The notes beneath the pieces are model-generated. The model was not told the DNA's origin. It saw only the letters and a list, made by a program, of their open reading frames with translations, and did not search any database. The translations under genes and the position numbers were made by a program. Positions 9,602-19,100 of a stretch of DNA of 57,307 nt are shown piece by piece. How positions within the stretch are numbered: the first letter of the stretch is position 1; the number at the start of each line of letters is the position of its first letter. Source of the DNA: Pseudomonadota bacterium (GTDB lineage Bacteria; Pseudomonadota; Alphaproteobacteria; Rhizobiales; Beijerinckiaceae); NCBI GenBank assembly GCA_021813805.1, contig JAKAJL010000021.1, positions 1 through 57,307 of the forward strand, in the 5' to 3' direction.

Positions 9602-10783
9602 TCAGAGACGCGCCCGGAACAGCGACGGTCCGTAAACCACGGCGAAGCCGAGGAAGGCGCCGAGCCAGGCAAGGGCGGCGACATGGAGCAGAATGAAACT
9701 CCATTGCGGCGCCAAGGCGGCGGCGATCCGCGCCAGAGCGGCCAGCACGATCGAACCATAAAGGACCTTTGTCCCCTGCCCCGCCCGCAAGGCATAGCCG
9801 GTGTGGCCAAGGCTCGCCCGGGTCATCACGGCGATGGTCATGCCGCCGATCGCGCCCACCGCCCAGGCGTGCAGCCCGGCGCTCGGAGCGATCGCCGGAC
9901 TCCAGGCCGCCAGTCCGCTCAGGATGAAGCCGATCGGAATGAAGGCGAAAGCGAGATGGAGGATCAGCACCAGCGGCTCGGCGTAAGTCCTTTCGCCGGC
10001 CCAGCGCGCGAGACGCGCCACATTCAGCAAGCCCGCTCCGATGAGGGCCAGGCCGACCACCTTGTTGTCAGGGACGGCGACCCAGCCGGCGAGCGCCGCG
10101 ACTGACGCCGCCATGCACACGCCGTCATAGCGGCCGAATTTTTGTGGCAGCCGCCCCGCGATGCGGCGCTGCAGGAGAAAAGTATGGGTGAAGCTCGGAA
10201 TGATCCGGCCGCCGATCAGCATGATCAGCGCGACGAAGACGCCCACCGCGAAGCGTCGGCTATAGGCTGCGTCGCCAAAAAAATGGGCCTCGACATGAAA
10301 GGCGACATTGGCCGTCGCCAACAGAAAAACGACGATCGCCACCCGAAGATTGCGCCAGTTCTTTCCGGCGACGATTTCGCGTCCGATGAAAAAGGAAAAA
10401 GTGAAAAGGAAGGCGCAATCGACCACGGTCGCCGCCAGCCAGCCGATCTCCCCGGACAGGGCCACGGCGAGCCGGCCGGCAAGCCAGACCAGAAACAGGA
10501 ACAGCAGACCCCTGCCGCGCAGCGGAAACCGCCCCGTCCAGTTCGGCACGGCGGTCAGCAAGAAACCCGCGACCACGGCGCCGCCATAGCCGAACAAGGC
10601 CTCGTGCGCATGCCAGTCCATCGGCTGGAAGGCGTTGGGCAAAGTCAGTTCGCCGAAATATTGCGGCAGCCAGAGCAGGACGGCGACGACCGCCCACAAG
10701 GCCCCGGACAGGAAAAACGGCCTGAAACCGTAACTCAAAATGGCTGGACCGTCGTCCCTGCGCCGGATTCCAAGGTCGGACAT
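9602..10783 (-). CDS. nnrS: NnrS family haem/copper membrane protein
   Basis: 393 residues with about twelve hydrophobic segments. Typical NnrS features are the early YGFRPFFLSGALWA stretch, MDWHAHEALFGYGGA with its His pair, the FLLTAVPNWTGR segment, and IGGRIIPSFTHTFL. NnrS proteins bind haem and copper and protect against nitric-oxide stress in denitrifiers and pathogens; the exact mechanism is unsettled. A GGGAG ribosome site precedes the ATG. The two following genes may be co-transcribed. No nor or nir genes, and no FNR/NnrR-type box with clear TTGAT-N4-ATCAA symmetry, are visible nearby. Confidence 0.88.
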   Translation of the reverse strand: MSDLGIRRRDDGPAILSYGFRPFFLSGALWAVVAVLLWLPQYFGELTLPNAFQPMDWHAHEALFGYGGAVVAGFLLTAVPNWTGRFPLRGRGLLFLFLVWLAGRLAVALSGEIGWLAATVVDCAFLFTFSFFIGREIVAGKNWRNLRVAIVVFLLATANVAFHVEAHFFGDAAYSRRFAVGVFVALIMLIGGRIIPSFTHTFLLQRRIAGRLPQKFGRYDGVCMAASVAALAGWVAVPDNKVVGLALIGAGLLNVARLARWAGERTYAEPLVLILHLAFAFIPIGFILSGLAAWSPAIAPSAGLHAWAVGAIGGMTIAVMTRASLGHTGYALRAGQGTKVLYGSIVLAALARIAAALAPQWSFILLHVAALAWLGAFLGFAVVYGPSLFRARL

Positions 10784-10894
10784 GATGGCTCCCGTTCCCC
10801 CGATCCATCTCGGCTACACCCCGCGCGAGCCGCCGACTTTGCCCCAAAGCAAAAAGGGGGTGAACAGGCGCGGCCGCGAAGCCTTCCGCGCCGC

Positions 10895-11719
10895 TCAGGA
10901 AAAGGTCTCGCGCCTTTGCGCCGCGACGGGAATCGAGCCGCGCACCTTGGCGATCAGCGCGGCGTCGAGCCGCGCGGCCGCAAATCCCGGCGCGTCCGAG
11001 ACCATGGCCAATTTGTGCCCCCAGGGGTCGCAGATCATCGAATGGCCATAGGTCAGCCGGGTTTCGCCCTTGGCCTGATGTGCGCCGATCTGGGCGGGCG
11101 CGAGAAAGTAACATTGCGTCTCGATGGCGCGGGCCCGGCACAGAACTTCCCAATGGTCCTTGCCGGTCTGGAGGGTGAAAGCCGAGGGCAGAACGAGCAC
11201 GTCGGCGCCACGCGCGGCAAGCGCCTGAAACAGCGCGGGAAAGCGCAGGTCGTAACAGATGGCGCAGCCGAAGGTCAGGCCCTCGGCTTCATAGGTCACG
11301 ACCTCGGCTCCCGGCCTGAAAGTCGCGCTCTCGCGGTAAGAGGCGCCGTCCGGTGTGGTGACGTCGAACATGTGAATCTTGCGATAGACCGCGATTTCAT
11401 GGCCTTGGCGGTCGAATACGACGCTGGTGTTGGACAGGCGGTCGCCGTCGGCGTTTTTTTCCAGCAGCGAGCCGGCGTGGAGAAAAACGCCGTGCTTTTT
11501 CGCCAGCCCGGCGCACAGAGCATAGGCCGGCCCCTCGCGCAAAATTTCGGCGGCCTCGAATTTTTCTGACACAGAACCGCCGAGGAAATCGAACACTTCC
11601 GGCAGGCCGATCCAGTCCGGCCTTTCCTGCGCCACGGCGTCCTCGACGAGCCGCCGCGCCTGCGCCAGATTTTTTGGCTTGTCGGCGACCGAATTCATCT
11701 GGATCACGCAAGTCTTCAT
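10895..11719 (-). CDS. Carbon-nitrogen hydrolase (Nit1/deaminated-glutathione amidase type)
   Basis: 274 residues of the nitrilase superfamily. The Glu-Lys-Cys triad is visible in GLPEVFDF (Glu), YRKIHMFDV (Lys) and FGCAICYDLRFP (Cys). The KIHMFDV and YDLRFPALFQ sequences match the Nit1/Nit2 branch, whose members hydrolyse deaminated glutathione or omega-amides of dicarboxylates. The substrate here cannot be fixed from sequence. It stands alone on the minus strand, with 111 bases to nnrS and 85 to trpB2. Confidence 0.88.
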   Translation of the reverse strand: MKTCVIQMNSVADKPKNLAQARRLVEDAVAQERPDWIGLPEVFDFLGGSVSEKFEAAEILREGPAYALCAGLAKKHGVFLHAGSLLEKNADGDRLSNTSVVFDRQGHEIAVYRKIHMFDVTTPDGASYRESATFRPGAEVVTYEAEGLTFGCAICYDLRFPALFQALAARGADVLVLPSAFTLQTGKDHWEVLCRARAIETQCYFLAPAQIGAHQAKGETRLTYGHSMICDPWGHKLAMVSDAPGFAAARLDAALIAKVRGSIPVAAQRRETFS

Positions 11720-11804
11720 CTCGCCCCGCCCCCTTGCGCGTCAGCAGAGCAAGTTTCGCGTGAGGAAACAAGCGGGACAGGCGCGGGGCATGTCCCGCTT
11801 GTTG

Positions 11805-13172
11805 CTATTGCGCCGCGACCGACGGCAGGCCGGCGAGCGCCATGGCGAGTTCGCCTTCGTCATAATCCTGATCGACCAGCTTGCCGGAGAAGTAGCTGAT
11901 ATAGGCGCCCATGTCGAAATGGCCGTGGCCGGACAGGTTGAAGACGATGGTCTCCGCCTTGCCCTCGGCCTTGCAGCGCAGGGCTTCGTCGATGGCGCAG
12001 CGCACGGCGTGGGTCGATTCCGGCGCGGGCACGATGCCCTCCGCCCGGGCGAATTGCACGCCGGCCTCGAAACAGGGGATCTGATGATAGGCGCGCGCCT
12101 CGATCAGGCCGAGGTCATAGAGGTGCGACACCAGCGGCCCCATGCCGTGATAGCGCAGGCCGCCGGCATGGAAGCCGGGCGGAATGAAGGTTGAGCCGAG
12201 CGTGTGCATTTTCACCAGCGGCGTCAGATGCGAGGTGTCGCCAAAATCATAGGCGAATTTGCCGCGCGTCAGCGTGGGACAGGCCGCGGGCTCGACCGCG
12301 ATGACGCGGCGCTTGCGCCCGCCGCGCAATTGCAGGCCGAGGAAGGGAAAGGAGAGGCCGGCGAAATTCGAGCCGCCGCCGGCGCAGGCGATCACCACGT
12401 CGGGATCGTCGCCCGCCAGTTCGAACTGCTGGATCGCCTCCTGACCGATGATGGTCTGGTGCAGCATGACATGATTGAGCACCGAGCCAAGGGCGTATTT
12501 CACGTCCGGATTCTTGGCCGCGACTTCCACCGCCTCGGAAATGGCGATGCCGAGCGAGCCGGGACTGTGAGGATGCTCCGCCAGCACCGCGCGGCCGGAG
12601 TCCGTCTCGCTGGACGGCGAGGGAATGCAGCGTGCGCCATAGGTTTCCATCAGGGCGCGGCGATAAGGTTTCTGGTCATAGGAGACGCGCACCTGGAACA
12701 CGGTCACGTCAAGGCCGAACAGCGAGCCGGCGAAGGCGAGCGAAGAGCCCCATTGGCCGGCCCCGGTTTCGGTCGTGAGTTTTTTGATCCCAGCCTGCAT
12801 GTTGTACCAGGCCTGCGGCACCGCGGTGTTAGGCTTGTGCGAGCCGGCGGGCGAGACGCCCTCATATTTGAAATAAATCTTCGCCGGCGTATCGAGATCC
12901 TGTTCGAGACGGCGGGCGCGAACGAGCGGAGAGGGCCGCCACATGCGGAAAATGTCGCGCACCGGCTCGGGAATTTCGATCTGCCGTTCGGTTGCGACCT
13001 CCTGGAGGATCAACTCCATCGGGAAGAGCGGCTCCAGGTCCGATGGACCGACCGGCTGTTTGGTGCCGGGATGCAGAACCGGATGCGGCGCCACGGGCAG
13101 ATCCGCGACAATATTGTACCAGAATTTCGGAATCTGGGTTTCATCGAGCATATATTTGACCTGGCCGGACAT
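11805..13172 (-). CDS. TrpB2-type tryptophan synthase beta chain
   Basis: 455 residues, longer than TrpB1 (about 400) and typical of the TrpB2 branch. It is a PLP enzyme that joins indole and serine to tryptophan. The PLP lysine lies in [11 protein letters not shown], the phosphate-binding loop in [12 protein letters not shown], and the TrpB2 end in [22 protein letters not shown]. No trpA, trpC or trpF is adjacent, so it probably salvages free indole or acts as a second synthase, as proposed for TrpB2 proteins. An AGGGGGAG-like ribosome site precedes the ATG. Confidence 0.92.
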   Translation of the reverse strand: MSGQVKYMLDETQIPKFWYNIVADLPVAPHPVLHPGTKQPVGPSDLEPLFPMELILQEVATERQIEIPEPVRDIFRMWRPSPLVRARRLEQDLDTPAKIYFKYEGVSPAGSHKPNTAVPQAWYNMQAGIKKLTTETGAGQWGSSLAFAGSLFGLDVTVFQVRVSYDQKPYRRALMETYGARCIPSPSSETDSGRAVLAEHPHSPGSLGIAISEAVEVAAKNPDVKYALGSVLNHVMLHQTIIGQEAIQQFELAGDDPDVVIACAGGGSNFAGLSFPFLGLQLRGGRKRRVIAVEPAACPTLTRGKFAYDFGDTSHLTPLVKMHTLGSTFIPPGFHAGGLRYHGMGPLVSHLYDLGLIEARAYHQIPCFEAGVQFARAEGIVPAPESTHAVRCAIDEALRCKAEGKAETIVFNLSGHGHFDMGAYISYFSGKLVDQDYDEGELAMALAGLPSVAAQ

Positions 13173-13568
13173 GGCTCCCCCTTACGTTTGTTTCCGCAGA
13201 CAAGAGCAAAGACGCTTCGCGGTCCTTGATCTGCGTCAGCAACCGGCGCGAAACCGCGGCGATCGAGATGGTCCGATGTTGACCTAAAATCGCGACGGAT
13301 CAAATTCATCAATTTTCCGCAAATGAACCTGCGAGCGACGGGACTGCCATTCGCGCCAACGAAATTCCGGCGCTCATGCCGCGTCGCGAACCTCGCGCGC
13401 CATGCGCAAATGGCGCGGAGCTAGCGGCGCGCGTTTTAATCTGGGATTTCGTATCATGCCACGCCTGAACGGCGCCCCTTGATCAAGGGTTTTGTTGAGG
13501 TTCCGTGAAAGTTTCGAGTGCAATCACCGTAAGAGGCGTAAGACGTCCTGTACGATGTCCATGTCGCC
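13173..13568. other. 396-base intergenic region
   Basis: No ORF with coding character was found. It must hold the trpB2 promoter. A 14-base palindrome CCCTTGATCAAGGG at 13476-13489 is followed by four T residues at 13490-13493; it could be a weak plus-strand terminator or a regulator site. A GC-rich stretch with scattered inverted repeats lies at 13380-13435. The base composition falls from about 13435 rightwards into the GNAT-like gene. Confidence 0.5.
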
Positions 13569-14651
13569 TTAACTCACAGCCACAAGACATTCGCTACAAT
13601 AACCATTAACGATTGGCAAAACACTTAAAATTATGCAGGCAATATCGTAACTGAATTCAACAACTTGCGTCATTACATCTTTGGCCCGCAAAGCTTTCCG
13701 CGCGCGCAACAGGCCATCGCTCGTTTCAGCATCGTGGAGAGCGAAATCCACATAGCCCAGGATGAATTTCCCTTTTGGCGCGGTGTCGAAGGCTCGTCGA
13801 ATCGACTCTATTTGAAGGAACCACGCGGGACCATATTGAATGGGCTCCCTGGCTCCTTCAAGGTAATAGAACTTATCGCCGAAACAGACCTGGCTCATCG
13901 TCGCCCGGGGAACGCCGTCGGCGCAGGCGACGAAGATCGCGCTGTCTTCAGCATAGCAAATGATCTTGATCCAATTACTAAAAAGCGTACGCAAGCGCCA
14001 TTCTCTGCCCAATTTCTTTTTATACAACCTATTGTGTAAGCGAAAATGCGTCAGCGCCGCACCCCATGACGCATGTCCGCGCCTTTCAACCGCCACCAGG
14101 TCTCTAAAGGTCTTTTCAGCACGCTTCACGTTCCGCTTTATATTAGTGCTGACTCCGGAATAGTAATCGTCCCAGTCCTTGAAATCAGCGAAATCGATCA
14201 ATTGAACGTGTATGTTGCGCACCCTCTTCACCGCCACGCCCGGGATCGCCTTGAACGCATCAAGCGGCGCCTGCTCGAGACTCCATGCCGAGCCGTATTC
14301 GTAATCCCCGCGCCCGAGACGCTTCAGGCAGAGCTCGAACGCGTCACGCCAACATTCCGCATAATCCGGATGCAAAAGCAGCCGATGCACGAATTCTTGA
14401 GCGCCGGGCCGCTGGAGGATTGTCGCTTGTCCGATCTTGGCGCGCGAAGTCGAGTCCCCGACGAAAATTTCGACGGCTTTCAGACGGCGTTTTGGATGAA
14501 AAAAACAATATAATTTGAGCAGCCGGAGATACCCGGCGGCGGCGCGAAGACCACCCCCCGCGCGAATGGCAAAATCGTTCCACTCGCGATGATCGATGGA
14601 GCGTAAAGAATTGACCGAAACCGACAGGTTATGAATCGTCTTCGTGGTCAC
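13569..14651 (-). CDS. GNAT-like acetyltransferase (Acetyltransf_6/BioF2-type), possibly imported
   Basis: 360 residues if the GTG at 14651 is used; the ribosome site is too close to be convincing and a later start is possible. The middle part has the pattern DWDDYYSGVSTNIKRNVKRA followed by EKTFRDL, a hallmark of the FemAB/BioF2-like acyltransferase fold in exopolysaccharide and wax-type clusters, then a helical LHNRLYKKKLG segment and FYYLEGAREPIQYGPAW. The acceptor is unknown. Codons are less GC-rich than those of the neighbours and the gene stands alone between long non-coding stretches, which suggests transfer. Confidence 0.65.
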   Translation of the reverse strand: MTTKTIHNLSVSVNSLRSIDHREWNDFAIRAGGGLRAAAGYLRLLKLYCFFHPKRRLKAVEIFVGDSTSRAKIGQATILQRPGAQEFVHRLLLHPDYAECWRDAFELCLKRLGRGDYEYGSAWSLEQAPLDAFKAIPGVAVKRVRNIHVQLIDFADFKDWDDYYSGVSTNIKRNVKRAEKTFRDLVAVERRGHASWGAALTHFRLHNRLYKKKLGREWRLRTLFSNWIKIICYAEDSAIFVACADGVPRATMSQVCFGDKFYYLEGAREPIQYGPAWFLQIESIRRAFDTAPKGKFILGYVDFALHDAETSDGLLRARKALRAKDVMTQVVEFSYDIACIILSVLPIVNGYCSECLVAVS

Positions 14652-14946
14652 AACTCCCGTACTCCCGTGAATAGGTGTGTCGTGCCTTTCATCGGCGAAA
14701 GCAATTACACGAAGTTGCGTTACGGTGTCCTACGGCGTGTTACCGGGACGCCATTCGAAATCACCAATTTATTTTCGTCGTCGCCGTCCATTCCGACGAC
14801 GTCTGCGGTCCTGGAGGCGCTCTTCGAGCCAGAGGTTGATATTGCGGCCTCCCGTCGGGTAGGTCAATCGGCGATTCTTTTGATAAAGCTTCTTCCCCCT
14901 TCCCGTCCGACCTAGACTCGCCGAAACGAATCGCCTTTCGCCCACC
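14652..14946. other. 295-base divergent intergenic region
   Basis: It lies between the GNAT-like gene (minus) and the nuclease gene (plus). Short open frames here have poor codon character. It should contain both promoters, but I see no clear -35/-10 pair and no strong palindrome. Confidence 0.4.
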
Positions 14947-16173
14947 ATGAACTTCACCTTTCTCCACGCCGCCGACCTCCATCTCGGCAGCCCGCTCCGG
15001 GGCCTCAGCCTGCGCGATGAGGCGCTGGGCCAAAAGCTGGCGGGCGCCAGCCGCGAGGCTTTTGTCGAGTTGATCGACCGCGCGCTGGCGGAAAAGATCG
15101 CCTTCGCCATTTTCGCCGGCGATATTTTCGACGGCGACTGGCGCGACGCCGCCATCGCTTTGTTCTTCAACCGTCAGATCGCGCGGCTGGCCAAGGCCAA
15201 GATTCCGATCTTTCTGCTCAAGGGCAATCACGACGCCGATTCGGTGGTCACCAAAAGCCTCGTCCTACCTGATCTGGCCCAGAATTTCCCCACCGGCCGG
15301 GCGGGAACTTTCGAACTGCCCGAATTGCGCGTCGCTTTGCACGGGCGCGGCTTTTCCCGTCGCGCCGAGAGCGAAAATCTCGCCCGCGCCCTGCCGGCGC
15401 CAAAACCCGGATGGTTCAATATCGGCGTGCTGCACACTTCCCTCGACGGGCGCCCCGGCCATGCGGCTTACGCGCCTTGCAGCCTCGACGATCTGCGCGC
15501 CAAAAATTACGATTACTGGGCGCTCGGCCATGTCCATGCTTTCGAGCTGGTGGCGCGCGATCCTTATATCGTCTTTCCCGGCAATCTTCAGGGCCGCAGC
15601 ATCCGCGAGACAGGGGCCAAGGGCGCGGTTCTGCTCGATGTCGCCGACGGGCAGGTGAAGGATGTGCGTCGGCTGATCGTGGATCGCGCGCGCTTTTGCG
15701 AAATCGCGCTCGACGCCGCCAGCCATGACGACATGACCGGCCTGTTGCGTGCCCTCGAAGCCCGCGCCGGCGACGAGGTTTTGTTGGCCGAAGGCCGACC
15801 GCTCGCCTTGCGCGTCCGCATCCATGGCGCGAGCCCGCTCCATGCCGAACTGGCCGCCGACCCGGCGGGCTGGCGCGACCAAATCGAGGCGGTGGCGCAG
15901 CGCGCCCACGAAGACGTCGCCATCGAGCGGCTCCTGCTGGAAACTGAAGCCCCCGTCGCGGCCAAACGCCTCGACCAGGACTTTGATTTCGCCGGCCTGC
16001 TCGACGCCTGTCTCGCCGATCCGGATTTGCGCGAGGCGGCGCGCGCCGTGCTGGAGATTGTGGAGGCCAAGATTCCCGCGCCCGGCCTCGAACTCCGCGC
16101 CGAGCTGGAATCGCTCTTGCGCGCGGCGCGCGATCTCGCCGTCGCCCGTGTCGAAGGCGAGGCCAAATCATGA
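14947..16173 (+). CDS. SbcD/YhaO-like metallophosphoesterase (DNA exonuclease subunit)
   Basis: 408 residues. The calcineurin-like nuclease core has all metal motifs: HAADLHLGS (D, H), FAGDIFDGDW (D), LKGNHDADS (NHD), GVLHTSLDG (H) and WALGHVHAFE (GHVH). After about residue 270 the remainder is helical, like the capping part of YhaO and SbcD. Such proteins act with an SMC-like ATPase in double-strand break processing. The next gene starts inside its stop codon (ATGA) and encodes that partner. The short capping region and partner type fit YhaO rather than SbcD. Confidence 0.88.
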   Translation: MNFTFLHAADLHLGSPLRGLSLRDEALGQKLAGASREAFVELIDRALAEKIAFAIFAGDIFDGDWRDAAIALFFNRQIARLAKAKIPIFLLKGNHDADSVVTKSLVLPDLAQNFPTGRAGTFELPELRVALHGRGFSRRAESENLARALPAPKPGWFNIGVLHTSLDGRPGHAAYAPCSLDDLRAKNYDYWALGHVHAFELVARDPYIVFPGNLQGRSIRETGAKGAVLLDVADGQVKDVRRLIVDRARFCEIALDAASHDDMTGLLRALEARAGDEVLLAEGRPLALRVRIHGASPLHAELAADPAGWRDQIEAVAQRAHEDVAIERLLLETEAPVAAKRLDQDFDFAGLLDACLADPDLREAARAVLEIVEAKIPAPGLELRAELESLLRAARDLAVARVEGEAKS

Positions 16174-19100
16174 GGCTCCTCGACCTCACCCTCGATGCAT
16201 ACGGCCCCTTCGACGGGAAGCGGCTGGAATTTGCTCCGGACGCCAAAGTCCATATCGTCTATGGCGCCAACGAGGCTGGAAAATCCTCGGCCTTGACGGC
16301 GATCGGCGATCTTTTTTACGGCGCGCCAAGGCGGGAAAAAATTTCCTTCCTGCGGCCCAGGGACATGCGGGTCGGCGCGACGATCAAAGGCCGCAACGGC
16401 CAGATGCTGCAATTCTTTCGCCGGCGCGGCGACCGCAACACTTTACTCGACGCCACCGGCAGTCCCCTGCCCGACGATGCGCTGGCGCCTTTTCTCGGCG
16501 CGGCGACGCGGGAGATTTTCCATCGCGCCTTCGGCCTCGACGCCCAAAGCCTGCGCCAAGGCGGCGACGAAATGCTGCATGCCGAAGGGGAGATCGGCGC
16601 CAGCCTGTTCGCCGCCGCCTCCGGCCTGCGCGGCCTGCTGGATTTGCGCAAGGGACTGGAGGAGGAGGCGGACGGAATTTTCGGGAACCGCGCTGCCGAG
16701 CGTCGCACTTTTTATCAGGCGCTCGACCGTTTCAACGCCGCACGGGCGCGCGAAAAAGCGGCGCTGGTTTCGGAAAGCCAGTTGAAGACGCTCAACGAAT
16801 CCATCGAAAATTTGGGCGCGCGGATTGCGGAGATCGAGGACGCTGAAAAAGAGGCCCAGGCCGAAAGGCTGCGGCTTGAGCGCCTGCGGAAAGCCGCGCC
16901 GGTTCTGCGCCGCCTCGCCGCTTTGCGGGTCGAGGCGGCTGCTTTTGCCGATCTTGCCGCGATTTCTTCGGAGGCCGCCGCGAATTTCTCGCAAAAAATC
17001 GCGGCCCGCGACCGCGCCCGCGCGGAGGCGGAACAAGCGCGCAAGGCTCGCGAGGCGGCGCGCGCCGAACTGGAAGCGGCTCAACCCGACGGCGATCTTC
17101 TCGCCCAAGGCGAAAATATCGAGGATTTGATCCGCGCCAGCGGCGCTTACGAAAAATCCTCCGCCGATCTGCCCAGACGCGAAAAAGCCTTGCAGGAGGC
17201 GCGCCAAAGACTCGAACTGCGCGCGCAGGCCTGCGGATTGGCGACGCTCGACGCCTTGCGCGCCGCCGCGCCCGACGCCGCGACGCTTCTGCGCGCCGAA
17301 AAGCTGGCCGCGAAAGGTCGCGAACTCGCGGTCAGGAAACAGCAGCCCGAGCGCGATCTTGGCGATGAGGAAAGCCGGCTCGCCGCGCTGGGCGCCCAAC
17401 AAGGCGAGGCATTGCCCGAGGCGGAAATCTTGCGCGAAAAGCTGCGCGCCTTTGGCGAGATCGAAAGGCTCGACGCCGCGTTCACCGACGCGTCGCGTCT
17501 GCGCGACGACAGCGCGCGGCAGCTCGCCGAGGCGCAAGGCCGGCTGTCGCCGCGTCTGCCCGACCTCGACCTTTTCGCCCGCAGCCCCAGCCCCGAGGCG
17601 AGCGCCATCGAACAGGCGGCCCAGTCCTTCGACGATCTTTCGGCGCGCGAGACGGCTTTGCGCGGCAAGGCGCGGGAGGCCGCGGAAAAACTTGGTCTGG
17701 CGCAAAGCCGGTTGCACAAATTGGAGCTGCAGGGGCCGATTGCCAGTCTCGCCGATTTGCGCGCCGGCCGCGCCCGGCGCGACCAAGCCTGGCGCGATCT
17801 GCGCGGCCTGTTCGGGGCAACGCGGCCCGATCCTGACCAGCTTGAGAACCGCGCCAAAATTTTCGAAACGCTCGCCGCCAAGGCTGACCGCATCGCGGAC
17901 GCTCTGCTCGCCGACGCCGCCCAGGTCGCGGCGGCGGAAGCCGAGCGCGAGACAATCGCGCTTCACCAGAGCGAAAAGGACCGCGCCGAGGCGGCGCTGG
18001 ACGAACTGGAAAAGGACGGCGGGCGGCTGCGCGAGGATTGGGCGCGGGCGTGGCGGGCTTGCGGCGTCGCGCCCGCGGCCCCCCGCGACATGCTCGCCTG
18101 GCGCGCCAGGGCCGACCACCTCCTCGCCGCCAGGGAAGACCTCGCGCGCGAAAAGGCGCGCGCTGAGGAGTTGCGGCTTGCGCTCGACGAAGCGCGGCCG
18201 GGACTGGAGGTTTTGGCCGGCGAATGCGGCCTGCCTCCCCTCCCGCTGAGGCCCGGCGCGCTGGCGCGCCGGATCGCGGCGCGGATCGACGAGATCGCCA
18301 AGACGGAGGGCGCGGCGCGCGAGGCGCGCGCCCGGCTGGCCGACGCGCCCGAGCGAATCGCCCGGCTGAAAGGCCAGCTGGCGCGGCTCGCGGAGGAAGG
18401 AGTGTTGTGGCGCAACGACTGGCGCGAGGCGCTTCGCCAATTGTGTCTCGACGACGACGCGACCTTCGATGAGGCGCGCGAGCGGATCGCCCTGTTCCGC
18501 GCCTTGCCCGCGGAACTCGCCGACGAGGATGAAAAAGCCCGCCGGGTCGCGGCGATCCGCGCCGATATTCTGGCCTTCGAACAAAGGCTCGACGCCTTGC
18601 TCGCTTCATGCGGGCGCGACATTCCCGCGCGGCCGGCGGAGGCGGCGGCGGCAAAGCTGCGCGACCGGCTGGCCGGGGCGCGGGAAACCGCCGCCTTGCG
18701 GGCGCGCGCCGAACGCGCCCTGTCCGAAGCCGAGAAAGTGTCGGGCGAGGCCGACGAGGCCTTGGCGCAGGCCGAGCGGCAGGTTGTAAATCTTTGCGCG
18801 GAATTCGGCGCCGGCGGCGAGCCGGAATTTCTGGCGGCGCGGTTTTCCGCGCGCGAGGCGGCTGAAAGGGAAATCAAGGCGCAGAGCGACAATCTGGCCC
18901 TCGTCGCGGATGGACTCGACGAAGCGGCGCTGGCGCAGCAGATGGAAGGCTTCGACGCCGACGCGGCGGAAATCCGCCTCGCCGGGATCGTCCGCCAGAG
19001 CGAGGAGCGCACCGGCCTGGCGCGGAAAATCTATGCCGAGCAGAGCGGGAAAAAGGCGGAATGGGAGCTTTTGCAGCAGAGCGCCGGCGCCGAGGCGGCG

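Noticed and set aside
13476-13489. FNR/FixK box at CCCTTGATCAAGGG
   Set aside because: The FNR/FixK consensus is TTGAT-N4-ATCAA; here the halves abut, so the palindrome is too short. Kept only as a possible weak terminator.
16443-18584. 713-codon minus-strand open frame opposite the YhaN-like gene
   Set aside because: Antisense shadow of an Ala/Glu/Arg coiled coil; low-complexity product and no start signals.
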